In this document: one piece after another, positions 16,767 to 25,600 of the stretch
Layout: every line of letters begins with the position of its first letter
How positions within the stretch are numbered: the stretch's first letter is position 1
From: Clostridiales bacterium
Lineage (GTDB): Bacteria > Bacillota > Clostridia > Saccharofermentanales > Saccharofermentanaceae
Direction: 5' to 3'
Assembly (NCBI GenBank): GCA_017427465.1
Contig: JAFRST010000011.1
Location: 1 to 56,656 of the forward strand
DNA: 56,656 bases
Translations under genes and position numbers: made by a program
The notes under the pieces: generated by a model
What the model was told of the DNA's origin: nothing
The model's database searches: none
What the model saw: the letters and a program-made list of their open reading frames with translations, nothing else

Positions 16767-18389
16767 ATGGATCTTTCTAAGGCAAATCTTAAGAACACCG
16801 AATTCTGGGACAGCATAAATGTTGTCCTTCCTAAGTACGACATTGATAAAGTCATTGCCAACACGACTGCTAATCCGACCTGGCTTCATGTAGGAGGCGG
16901 AAATATCTTCAGGGCATTCATCGCAAGGATCAATCAAAGGCTCCTCAATCAGGGACTTGCTGATACCGGCATCATCGTTTGCGGCACCCAGGATTATGAG
17001 AACTTCGAGAAGATCTATAAGCCTTTCGATAACCTCACGATCATCTGTGACCTTAAGTCTGACGGCAACACAGGCTATGAGATCATCGGCAATATCACGG
17101 AAGCAGTTCCCGCAAACTACGATAGCGAAGAGAATATTAAAAGATTAAATGAGATCGTTACTAACCCTTCCCTTCAGATGATATCTTTCACGATCACGGA
17201 GAAGGGCTACGCATTAAGAGATGCAGACGGCAAGCTTTTCGCGCAGGCCGTGGAAGATATGGAGAACGGACCTGCACATCCTGTTACATGTATGGGATTC
17301 ATCGCTTCTGCTCTCTATGAAAGATTCAAAGCAGGAAAATTCCCTCTGGCGCTGGTCAGCATGGATAACTGCAGCCATAACGGAGATAAGCTTAAGACAT
17401 CAGTTTTAGAGATAATCGATGCCTGGACTGATAAGGGCCTTGTGGATGGTGCCTTCAAAGATTATGTAGATGATCCGACCCTTGTAGCATTCCCATGGAC
17501 CATGATCGATAAGATTACACCCAGGCCTTCAGACGAGATCCTGAACCAGCTTACCTTTCTGGGCATCGATAATCTCAAGAGCGTCAAAACAACAACCGGA
17601 GTTTACGCTGCTCCTTTCGTCAATGCTGAAGTGCCGGAATATCTGGTCGTTGAAGACCTCTTCCCTAACGGCAGACCTGACCTCGCTAAAGGCGGCGTGA
17701 TCTTAACTGACAGGGATACGGTAGACAAGGCTGAGAGGATGAAGGTAACTGCTTGTCTCAATCCTTTGCATACGGCGCTCGCGATCTTCGGATGCCTTCT
17801 GGGCTTTACAAAGATCTCAGACGAGATGAATGACGAAGACTTAAAGAAGCTTGTTACGACCCTGGGATATAACGAATGTCTCCCTGTCGTTTGCGATCCC
17901 GGGATCCTTAATCCCGAGGCTTTCCTTAAAGAAGTATTGGAAGAGAGATTCCCTAATCCTTTCCTGCCTGACACACCTCAAAGGATCGCTACTGACACGA
18001 GCCAAAAGCTTCCTATCAGATACGGCATCACGATAAATTCTTATGTTAATGATGCACCTGAGAAGATCCCTTCATTAAAGCTTATTCCGCTCGTCATCGC
18101 AGGGTGGCTTAGATATCTTCTTGCTGTTGATGATAAAGGTAATGCATTTGAACTAAGCTCAGATCCGCTCGCTGAATTTTTCCAGAATGAACTCAAAAAA
18201 CAGGGAATCACCTTCGGTATGAATGAGAGCGTTAAGGGCAAACTCACTTCTATCCTTGCCAACGAGACAGTGTTCGGTTCAGACCTCAATAAGTCAGGTT
18301 TAACCCCTGCAATCGAGAGCTATCTCGATATGCTTATCAAGGAAAACGGTGCTGTAAGAAAAACACTTCATAATGCTGTTGCTAATTAG
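16767..18389 (+). CDS. uxuB: D-fructuronate reductase (mannitol dehydrogenase family)
   Basis: A 540-residue NAD-dependent long-chain dehydrogenase/reductase. It reduces D-fructuronate to D-mannonate, joining UxaC to UxuA. The nucleotide-binding stretch WLHVGGGNIFRAFIARINQ lies near residues 39-57, the family motif SMDNCSHNGDKL near 193-204, and the KxxxxNxxHT-type segment VTACLNPLHTALA near 325. At 540 residues it is the longer form of UxuB. The ATG at 16767 follows AAAGGAAT. Mannitol, altronate or related polyol dehydrogenation is the alternative for this family, but the neighbours argue for fructuronate. Confidence 0.9.
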   Translation: MDLSKANLKNTEFWDSINVVLPKYDIDKVIANTTANPTWLHVGGGNIFRAFIARINQRLLNQGLADTGIIVCGTQDYENFEKIYKPFDNLTIICDLKSDGNTGYEIIGNITEAVPANYDSEENIKRLNEIVTNPSLQMISFTITEKGYALRDADGKLFAQAVEDMENGPAHPVTCMGFIASALYERFKAGKFPLALVSMDNCSHNGDKLKTSVLEIIDAWTDKGLVDGAFKDYVDDPTLVAFPWTMIDKITPRPSDEILNQLTFLGIDNLKSVKTTTGVYAAPFVNAEVPEYLVVEDLFPNGRPDLAKGGVILTDRDTVDKAERMKVTACLNPLHTALAIFGCLLGFTKISDEMNDEDLKKLVTTLGYNECLPVVCDPGILNPEAFLKEVLEERFPNPFLPDTPQRIATDTSQKLPIRYGITINSYVNDAPEKIPSLKLIPLVIAGWLRYLLAVDDKGNAFELSSDPLAEFFQNELKKQGITFGMNESVKGKLTSILANETVFGSDLNKSGLTPAIESYLDMLIKENGAVRKTLHNAVAN

Positions 18390-18398
18390 TATGCAAGT
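18385..18398. promoter_or_regulatory. Candidate GntR operator before the regulator gene
   Basis: ATTAGTATGCAAGT resembles the uxuA palindrome (11 of 14) and overlaps the uxuB stop codon. A further TATGTTAGTT at 18419-18428 is identical to part of the ABC-operon site. Autoregulation of the GntR gene is inferred. Confidence 0.5.
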
Positions 18399-18462
18399 TG
18401 TAGACATAAATTATCTTTTATGTTAGTTTTGTTATAGACATCTGTTAAAGGGGATTTCTATA

Positions 18463-19137
18463 ATGATCATCACACCTAAAAAGACTTTCGAACCTAACCG
18501 CGAGTATGCCTTCCGCATCGTAAAAGACAACATCATAAATATGGAGATCAAGCCCGGCAGCCTCATCGGCGAGCAGGAGATCGCAACACAGTTAGGAATC
18601 TCAAGAACTCCGGTTCACGAGGCTTTCCTCGAATTATCAAAATCCAAGATCGTCAACATCCTTCCCCAGAAGGGCTGCAGCGTATCACTCATCGACTACG
18701 AGCTCATTAAGGAATCCAGATTCCTTCGTATCGCTGTTGAGACTGCGCTCATCAAGGAAGCATGTGACGTCGCTACAGAAGAGGATATCCAGAAGCTCTA
18801 TGCCAACATCAAGCTTCAGCAGTTCTATCTCGAGAACGATCCTCCGAAGTTCTTAGATCTCGATAACGAATTCCACAAGAATATCTACGTTGCATGCAAT
18901 AATATGCAGTGCTTCTACATGGTAGGCCTCATGAGCCTTCACTTTGACCGCGTAAGATCATTGTCCCTTAAGACCATCAATGACCAGAAGCTCGTATCAG
19001 ACCACAAGGCAATAGCAGATGCCATCGCAGCTCACGATAAGGATGCAGCAGAAGCCGCCTTCGCAAAGCACATGTCCAGATTCGATCTCGACTGGGACAT
19101 CATCAAGGAAACATACAGCGAATATATCACCGAATGA
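18463..19137 (+). CDS. GntR/FadR-family (FCD) transcriptional regulator
   Basis: A 224-residue regulator with an N-terminal winged helix-turn-helix (about residues 15-75; EIATQLGISRTPVHEAFLEL then NILPQKGCSVSLI wing) and a C-terminal FCD ligand domain. The FCD metal-binding set is visible: DLDNEFHKN near 130, SDHKAIADAI near 185 and FAKHMSRF near 205. Family members such as UxuR, ExuR and KdgR sense uronates or keto-deoxy sugars, so a hexuronate-pathway effector is likely. AAGGGG precedes the ATG. It lies downstream of uxuB and is followed by a strong terminator. It is the probable owner of the ACTAGTATACTAGT-like sites in the cluster. Confidence 0.9.
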   Translation: MIITPKKTFEPNREYAFRIVKDNIINMEIKPGSLIGEQEIATQLGISRTPVHEAFLELSKSKIVNILPQKGCSVSLIDYELIKESRFLRIAVETALIKEACDVATEEDIQKLYANIKLQQFYLENDPPKFLDLDNEFHKNIYVACNNMQCFYMVGLMSLHFDRVRSLSLKTINDQKLVSDHKAIADAIAAHDKDAAEAAFAKHMSRFDLDWDIIKETYSEYITE

Positions 19138-19158
19138 TAACAACGTCTTAAATGATTA

Positions 19159-19187
19159 AAGCCGCCTATAGAAGGGCGGCTTTTTTA
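19159..19187 (+). terminator. Terminator of the GntR gene
   Basis: AAGCCGCC-TATAGAA-GGGCGGCTT followed by TTTT, 22 bp after the stop codon. Marks the right end of the glucuronate cluster. Confidence 0.88.
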
Positions 19188-19214
19188 TTGTCATATGTAA
19201 TCTGCAGCTTCAGA

Positions 19215-19694
19215 TCATTCAGTCTTTTCTTCGTTCTGGAATCTTTCCAGTGCCTGAGCCATCTTTTGGTTCTCGGCCTTTTCCTTAAGTTTGCTTATGA
19301 GAATACCTATTGCAGAGCATACGGCAAATGAGATAACAAATCCTATCCATGCCGAGATATCGTTTACGGGGAACCATGCAAAAAGAATTATGAATACGAT
19401 CATCACGGCAGTAATCGTCAGGAAAAATACCAAGTTCCTTGCGAGTATAGACATCTTTTTGATCAATCTGTCAGTCAGGAAAACATTACGCGTAACGCAG
19501 ACTATCACAGCAAACAGGAAAAGTTGCAGCATGGTGTTCGTGGAAAGGTTTCCCCTGCCGTATTCAAAGAATGATGAATAACCCTTTGCGGTATCGCCTA
19601 ACATAAGGTTCAATATAATGAACATCAGCATTATGATACCGTATGTGGCGAAGAGTTCGCCCAAATAACTAAAGATGGTCTTATTGTCTTCCAT
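19215..19694 (-). CDS. DUF3021-like membrane protein paired with LytTR
   Basis: A 159-residue membrane protein with four hydrophobic helices (about residues 14-33, 55-73, 84-105 and 114-134) and a charged C-terminal tail, as in the DUF3021 family. Genes of this family very often follow a LytTR regulator. Comparable membrane partners, as in streptococcal BrsRM/HdrRM-like systems, hold the regulator inactive. The start codon overlaps the LytTR stop (TAATG), so the two are made together. A role as membrane-bound modulator of the LytTR protein is inferred. Confidence 0.8.
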   Translation of the reverse strand: MEDNKTIFSYLGELFATYGIIMLMFIILNLMLGDTAKGYSSFFEYGRGNLSTNTMLQLFLFAVIVCVTRNVFLTDRLIKKMSILARNLVFFLTITAVMIVFIILFAWFPVNDISAWIGFVISFAVCSAIGILISKLKEKAENQKMAQALERFQNEEKTE

Positions 19695-20134
19695 TATTTG
19701 ACTCCTAATCTTTTGCGAAGTTCATCTGCGTACATGCGCGATACGATTATCTGCTCACCGTTCCGGAGAGTGACTCTTATCTTGCGGTTGACGTCTGCCC
19801 TGAGACTCTTGACCTGCTTGAGGTTCAAAAGACCCTGCTTGCTTACGCGGATAAAATCACGTTCGGATAACTGCTGCTCGAATTCATAAAGTTTAAAATC
19901 TGATTCGTAGACTTCTTCTGTCGTATATACGAAAGTATTGCGTTCGACTGCTTCGACGTATAGAATGCGGCCCGCATCGAGCAGTATTGTCTCTTCGCCT
20001 TTGCGGACAGCGATCTGCATATCGACCATACGCATGAGCGACACGATCTTCTCGACTTCAGGCGTCATGCCGGGCGATGTTATCTTGACGCCCAGGTCTT
20101 TATATTTTCCGTCTATATCGATCTCTATCTTCAT
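19694..20134 (-). CDS. LytTR-domain DNA-binding regulator
   Basis: A 146-residue cytoplasmic regulator without a receiver domain. Residues of about 42-144 form a LytTR domain (GRILYVEAVERNTFVYT; RDFIRVSKQGLLNLKQVKSL; GEQIIVSRMYADELRKRL). It probably activates its own operon, because a 21-bp-spaced direct repeat of the LytTR type lies before the first gene. The ATG directly follows the permease stop codon (TAAATG) with only a weak GGAA, so translation is probably coupled. Confidence 0.88.
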   Translation of the reverse strand: MKIEIDIDGKYKDLGVKITSPGMTPEVEKIVSLMRMVDMQIAVRKGEETILLDAGRILYVEAVERNTFVYTTEEVYESDFKLYEFEQQLSERDFIRVSKQGLLNLKQVKSLRADVNRKIRVTLRNGEQIIVSRMYADELRKRLGVK

Positions 20135-20821
20135 TTATTCCAAACCCTTTTTGCGGTACAAAACTGCGAACAGCAGGATGAAGACCATTGTGTTTGCAAT
20201 TATGATCACTATGCTCTTGCCCGAGACAGCGCTCCATGCCATTTCATCGAAAATGTTCTTTAACTGCTGTGTATAAAAGACGACTGCTCCTTTTCGGATT
20301 ATATCATTAAACATCGCGAGCATCGGTGCGAAAGAGAACACCATCATGACAGGCATAACGACCGAAGTGGCCATCATCTGGTTTTTCGAGAAGATACCTA
20401 CACAGGCGCCTGCAAGAATAGAGATAATAAAGCCTGCTGCCATTACTCCGAGAAAGAAAAGCCTTTGTTCCGAAGGCAGATTAACGGACATCAGACCCGC
20501 TCCAATCATGCATATCGTCCACACATACATTCCAACACCTGTGAGATACTGCCAGGGCCTGATATTGGCGTGCATCAGGACTCTTAATGTATTCTTCTCT
20601 TTCTCCTCCGAGATAACAGAAGATACAGCCGTCAGCGGAGCCATGCCGATGTACATTACAGCAAAGAGTTTTGTGAAAAAGTTCTCCGGCATATCATTGA
20701 CCGTAATGCAGTTCTCCATTATGAGCGTAATAAGCGGGAAAAGAATGAACTGGATAAGGATCGTTTTGTTCTTGAACGTATCCCTCATCTGTTTTCTGAA
20801 TATGACCAATACCTTCTGCAT
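20135..20821 (-). CDS. ABC-2 type transporter permease
   Basis: A 228-residue permease with six hydrophobic segments, starting ILIQFILFPLITLIMENCI after a basic N-terminus (RKQMRDTFKNK), which is typical of ABC-2 drug or peptide exporters. The conserved SSVISEEKEKNTLRVL cytoplasmic segment lies near residue 80. The ATG at 20821 has GGAGGAGG in good position. The longer frame to 20872 overlaps the ATPase gene. It works with the ATPase encoded just upstream. The substrate is unknown. Confidence 0.87.
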   Translation of the reverse strand: MQKVLVIFRKQMRDTFKNKTILIQFILFPLITLIMENCITVNDMPENFFTKLFAVMYIGMAPLTAVSSVISEEKEKNTLRVLMHANIRPWQYLTGVGMYVWTICMIGAGLMSVNLPSEQRLFFLGVMAAGFIISILAGACVGIFSKNQMMATSVVMPVMMVFSFAPMLAMFNDIIRKGAVVFYTQQLKNIFDEMAWSAVSGKSIVIIIANTMVFILLFAVLYRKKGLE

Positions 20822-20822
20822 G

Positions 20823-21668
20823 TTAAGCCTCCTCCAGCTGTTTTCCCGTAAGTTCAAGGAATACGGTCTCAAGTGTCGGTTCCTTAGAATGAATCGTCTC
20901 TATTCTTCCATCTCTTATGAGTTCTGTTATCTTCGCTGCCGATTCATTATCCTGAATGAACTCTTCTCTGCTTCCGTCGTCCAGGCACACACTTATCTTT
21001 TTTACCTTATTGTACTTGCGGCACAGTTCATCAGGCCCGCCTCTCTCGACGATATGACCGTCATCAAGGAGCATCACTTCATCGCAAAGCTTTGCTGCCT
21101 CATCCATGTTATGCGTCGTAAGAAAAACCGTGCATCCGGCTTTTTTCTTCTCAAGGATTATCTTATGGATCCCTCTCATCGACTTCGGATCAAGACCGCT
21201 CGTCGGCTCATCGAGGAAAATGATCTTAGGATCATGCATAAGCGCTCTTGCAAGAAGAAGTCTTGCGCGCATTCCTTTCGAGAGGTCAGAGGCTTTTGTC
21301 TTCACGGCATCCTCTAGTCCGACGCTTTTAAGTGCTTCCGTCACTTTGCTTGGACTGATATGGTAAACATCTGCGAAAACCTGAAGATTCTCTTTGCATG
21401 TGAATCTCTCGTAAAGACCGAAGTTATCCATCATGATGCCGAACTTATCCCTGTCTGTTCCGGTAAGATCAGCAACATCCTTACCCATTACACTTACTTC
21501 ACCCTCATCAAAACCAAGCTGTCCCGTAAGGATCTTTATGAGTGTTGTCTTTCCCGCGCCTGACGGCCCCAAAAGTCCAACGATAATTCCTTCGGGTACA
21601 TCAAAACTTATTTTGTCCAAGACCTTATGATCTCCGAACGATTTGCTTAAATCCCTGCAACTGATCAT
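20823..21668 (-). CDS. ABC transporter ATP-binding protein
   Basis: A 281-residue ATPase subunit. Walker A is GLLGPSGAGKTTLIK (residues 32-46), the signature is LSKGMRARLLLARAL and Walker B is IIFLDEPTSGLDP, with the H-loop in TTHNMDEA. The C-terminal 60 residues resemble exporter ATPases of the CcmA type. First gene of the four-gene ATPase-permease-LytTR-DUF3021 operon. Such self-regulated exporters often handle antimicrobial peptides, but nothing here names the substrate. Confidence 0.93.
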   Translation of the reverse strand: MISCRDLSKSFGDHKVLDKISFDVPEGIIVGLLGPSGAGKTTLIKILTGQLGFDEGEVSVMGKDVADLTGTDRDKFGIMMDNFGLYERFTCKENLQVFADVYHISPSKVTEALKSVGLEDAVKTKASDLSKGMRARLLLARALMHDPKIIFLDEPTSGLDPKSMRGIHKIILEKKKAGCTVFLTTHNMDEAAKLCDEVMLLDDGHIVERGGPDELCRKYNKVKKISVCLDDGSREEFIQDNESAAKITELIRDGRIETIHSKEPTLETVFLELTGKQLEEA

Positions 21669-21725
21669 GTCTATCTCCCTTCACGGTTCCTTATGGCCAG
21701 ACGATATCAGCAGTCAAAAGGCAAA

Positions 21726-21771
21726 ACAATATGCCCTGACATGAGTTGCCGGATGTAATACATAAGTTGCC
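21726..21771 (-). promoter_or_regulatory. LytTR-type direct repeats and promoter of the ABC operon
   Basis: On the minus strand GGCAACTTATG (21761-21771) and GGCAACTCATG (21740-21750) repeat with a period of 21 bp. That is two turns of DNA, the spacing known for LytTR binding sites. A TATTGT (21726-21731), 8 bases past the second repeat, could be the -10, with the repeat replacing a -35. Likely bound by the LytTR protein encoded in the operon. Confidence 0.65.
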
Positions 21772-21812
21772 AAAAAGAAGCTGCCTCAAACAAATTGAGA
21801 CAGCTTCTTTTT
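21772..21812 (-). terminator. Terminator of the tandem-repeat lipoprotein gene
   Basis: AAAAAGAAGCTGCCTCAA pairs with TTGAGACAGCTTCTTTTT. It is symmetrical enough to work on both strands. It ends the minus-strand lipoprotein and sigma-factor block and shields the LytTR operon. Confidence 0.85.
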
Positions 21813-21836
21813 AGGAGTCTATTATGGGAGCAGTGA

Positions 21837-22559
21837 TTATGTTGCTTTCATTTGAATTGCTTCTGTGTCCGTAATGGAGCAGTTGCCTTCAAGGTCCTCA
21901 TAGATATAAATGACGGCATATGATGCGGGTGTATCGAGGCCTGATGTTGAGGGCATAACCTTGCAAAGGATCGCATGGTTGGTTCCGGAAACAAGCTGTG
22001 AACCGACATAAACGACAGGCTCATAAACTTCGCCCGTAACAGTCTCTGTAGCTTTAGTCATTACAGCTTCGATCTCGGGTGTGATATCAGTTGATTCAGC
22101 ATATACCCAGCTGCCGACCATATTGTCATCTGCGTTCTCTGTGCCGGGAAGAACTATGCGCTCATCCTTTAAGAAGGTCGCCTTGCCGGAAATATCGACT
22201 CTTATATAAGAGATGATCAGGGAATTCATTGCATTATTTGCTTTGAGCGTAGGCTGGCATACCAGACAGTAATTGGTACCTCCGAAAACCATTGTGCCAA
22301 GACATGCAACGGGCTCATAGTAGTATCCGTCAAGCTCACCCACTGCTTCATCAAAATAGCCCTTGATCTCCGCTGTGATCTCATTGGATTCTGAAGCAAC
22401 CCACATTCCCAGGTTGCTCTGAGTAGTCTCTTCGCTCTCAGTTGTCTCTGATGCTGTATTAGCTCCGCCCTTCTTTTCTGTCTTGCAGGCAGTAAAGGCG
22501 CCTGTGAGAAGCGCTGCAGAAAGGCCTAATACTAATAACTTTGTTGTAATGTTCTTCAT
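21837..22559 (-). CDS. Lipoprotein with two tandem repeats
   Basis: A 240-residue lipoprotein with Cys25 after GAFTAC. A Ser/Thr/Glu linker is followed by two similar halves of roughly 90 residues (about 55-140 and 150-235). Each has G-x-WV-x-ES-x-x-I-T-x-EI early, then Y-EPV, a G-x-x-x-V-x/F-GTN motif, a C-x-P motif and a YI-x-V/E-D-x-x-G end. The repeats resemble small beta-rich periplasmic inhibitor-like or ligand-binding domains, but I recognise no family with confidence. The ATG at 22559 follows GGAG. It lies 98 bp downstream of the first tethered sigma gene and may be cotranscribed with it. Confidence 0.75.
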   Translation of the reverse strand: MKNITTKLLVLGLSAALLTGAFTACKTEKKGGANTASETTESEETTQSNLGMWVASESNEITAEIKGYFDEAVGELDGYYYEPVACLGTMVFGGTNYCLVCQPTLKANNAMNSLIISYIRVDISGKATFLKDERIVLPGTENADDNMVGSWVYAESTDITPEIEAVMTKATETVTGEVYEPVVYVGSQLVSGTNHAILCKVMPSTSGLDTPASYAVIYIYEDLEGNCSITDTEAIQMKAT

Positions 22560-22657
22560 TTTATGAGTCTCCATTCATTATTGTGTTTATGCCATTAATA
22601 CAGACATCAGATCGAAAATGTTGCAGTTAAGATCCCGAAATGTTTCATCCATCATAA

Positions 22658-25600
22658 TTAATCATAGGTATATACATATGTATGGTCAGAAAGCAGTTCG
22701 TCATTCTGGTAATGTTCCTGCTTGATCAGGTTGTCGTATTCATCATACTCATAAAGAGTTGTGGAACCGACATTCGGACTACCGTAAAAGTCATCTATTC
22801 TAATCATTCTGTTTGACGAATCGTATTCGTATTCATACCAGTAATCCAAAGATCCCTGACTTGAGTAATATGATTCTTTGATCACATTATTCACTGAATC
22901 GTATTCGTATTCGGTCCAGCCGGTAACCTCGTTATTGTTAGCATATTCCGTCTTCTTGATCAGTCTGTTGGATGAATCATATTCGTATCCTTCAGCTTCC
23001 AAAACTGTTCCATTACTCATGTAATAAACCATTTTGATCAGGTTGTTTGAAGAATCGTACTCATATGTTTTCCAACCGCCGCTGCTTCCGTCGCCGTTTG
23101 TAATCGTCTCTTTGATCATATTATTGGCGTTGTCGTACTCATATACTGTTACCATCTTATCGTTGGGATAATCAGTGTAATAAGACGTTTTCCTGGTAAG
23201 CCGGTTCGAAGAATCGTATTCGTATTCATTTACTGAAGCCATTCCGTCTGACGGCTTGATCGTTTCTTTTATCAGATTATTGTTGGCATCATAATCGCTT
23301 TCCGTCTTAGTATACGTCATTACAACGCCGTCAAAGTAATCATTATATGTTGATGACACGTGGCTGTAATGCTTGGTGTCCTTCTGAGGAGCAGCGCCGC
23401 CGAGCAAGACTACGATTTCATCGTAGAAATAGTAGTCTCCCTTAGAGAAAACATTGCTCGTTATTACACTGTTTGCTCTATCGAGAGTAAGATCTTCCGT
23501 GAAAGTATAATTGTCATTAGCGAATCTGTCTGGAATAGGCATTACCGGCAAAACAATATGCTTCTTGTAGTCTTCGTAAGCAGCAAAGTACTCGGAAGGT
23601 TCAACGCTCTCATCATTCAGCTTTGCACTTTCTTCACCAGTACCACCTTGTACGGGGCCTCTGTAAGTCCATGTGTTGCGGGCAATGTTGTAGTAAACCT
23701 TATTGTTCCACATATCTACGGTATAAGAATTGCCATCAGTGCAAAGTTCTATCTCGGTAACAGTCTCATCTACTATTCCCAATGAATGATTGGTGGTGAT
23801 AAGCAAAACATTGCCGTTATCAAGCAGGAATGCCTCACCCCACTGATCTGATGAAAAATGAGAGAAGATCCTGCCATCGTAATAGCAAACTACTTCCTTA
23901 TTTCTTGTGCAGTATCCGTATATCGCAAGATTATAGAAACCGGCTCCGGGAGAATGGAGGAAAATAAGTTCATTGACTCCATCATTAGTAATATCAATAA
24001 AGTTGACGGACTTTACGGCTTCATCATAGCGGGGATCGTCTTCATAGATTCGGTCAAACTTATAGTGAGAATTCTCGAAAGTATGGATTTCTTCCTCATT
24101 CTGTTCCAAGATCTCCAAATACTCGCTGTAAACCGCGTTCACGTCAATGAGTGACGGGTCCGGAGTAGGCGTAGGCGTTGCCGTCGGGTCAGACGGCTCT
24201 GTTGTCTCCGTAGTCTCTGTTGACGGTGCTATAGGTACAAAATCTGAGATATAACCGTCGATATCATCGAACTCGTAGTACTTGTATTCCTCTTTGTCGA
24301 GAATGATGACTTCCTTCTTGATCTCGCCCGAGAACTTGGAGCCGTCATAGAGCGTGATCTTGATATCGTTATCATCTACCTCATAACTACCGATCTCCAC
24401 ACGGTCATCTCCGGATTCAACATTGAACCAGTCACCATAAGGGAAATAATCATCGGAATCATACTCATAGGATGTATAGATAACTACTCCGTCAGAATAG
24501 AATCTGAAGCAATCGGTAGTTTCTTCGTCTTCATCGATATTGCAGTAAAGGCCATCAGTCTTGATCTTATAGGTCTTGTCAGATTTATCGTCGTCCTTGT
24601 CTTTTATCGCATTTACGATTATGACCGTAGGTACTGCTATGACTGCCAATGCCGCAACAGCGATGCCGATCTTGGCCAAAGGCGAAGCTAAGACGCCTGC
24701 CTTTGCGCCTGAACCTGCTGTGCCTGCATTCTTTGCCAATTGGCCTGCTTTTGAAGCGTCTTTTGCAAGATCGCCGCCTTTTGCTGCATCTTGAGCAAGC
24801 TCGCCAACAGGGTCCCCTGTCTCGGAAAGCTCTCCGCCGCTTGAAGTAGTCTTGGTCAGTTCGCCCATGGGTTCACCTGTCTCAGAAAGTTCGCCGCCGC
24901 TTGAAGCAGTCTTGGCCAACTCGCCGGTTTTAGCACCTGTCTCGGTAAGTTCGCCAGCTGCTGAAGGAGTGGCAGGAATATTGACCGGCAAAGGATTGAT
25001 AACAGGAAGTGTAAGTTCCTTGGAGCATTCGATGAAGAACTTTGTAAGGAAAGGAACGCCTGCTGCGCCTGCCAGCTTGTCGCCGAAGGTATGCTCATAG
25101 GACTCGATGCCCTTCTTGATCTTTCTGCGGCTCTCGCTGAGTCTCGTCTTGATCGTGCCTTCAGGGCAATTCATCATTGACGCGATCTCTGATACCGGCA
25201 GCTCATTGTAGTAATAAAGCAGCGTCGTAATATACTGCGATTCGTTCAGCTCGTCCTTTAAGATCTTGCTGATTATGTCTCTGTTGGTCTTAACAGTAAT
25301 ATAGGACTCAGGAAGAGCATCAAGATTGTCGTCTGCCTCTTCCGTGATCACTTCATTGGCGATCGCATCTTCGTAAGCCAGATTGTCTTTATTCTTATCA
25401 CCGAGATCACATGCTCTGAAATATGCGGTCCTGCTGAGCCAGGCTACAAGCGCCTTGCCGTCCTTGATCGTATCTATGTTGTTATAGAGTGCCAGGTATG
25501 TCTCCTGCATCGCGTCTTCCGCGTTCTCTTTGTTGTTCAGGATCCTGTAGCAAGTGTTGTAAACCAGCCTCTCGGACTTCTGATAGATCTCCGTAAAAGC

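Noticed and set aside
22658..23320. RHS toxin or polymorphic toxin
   Set aside because: The YD-like repeats are at the C-terminus with no toxin domain after them, no RHS core signature, and no immunity gene. The N-terminus is a sigma factor.
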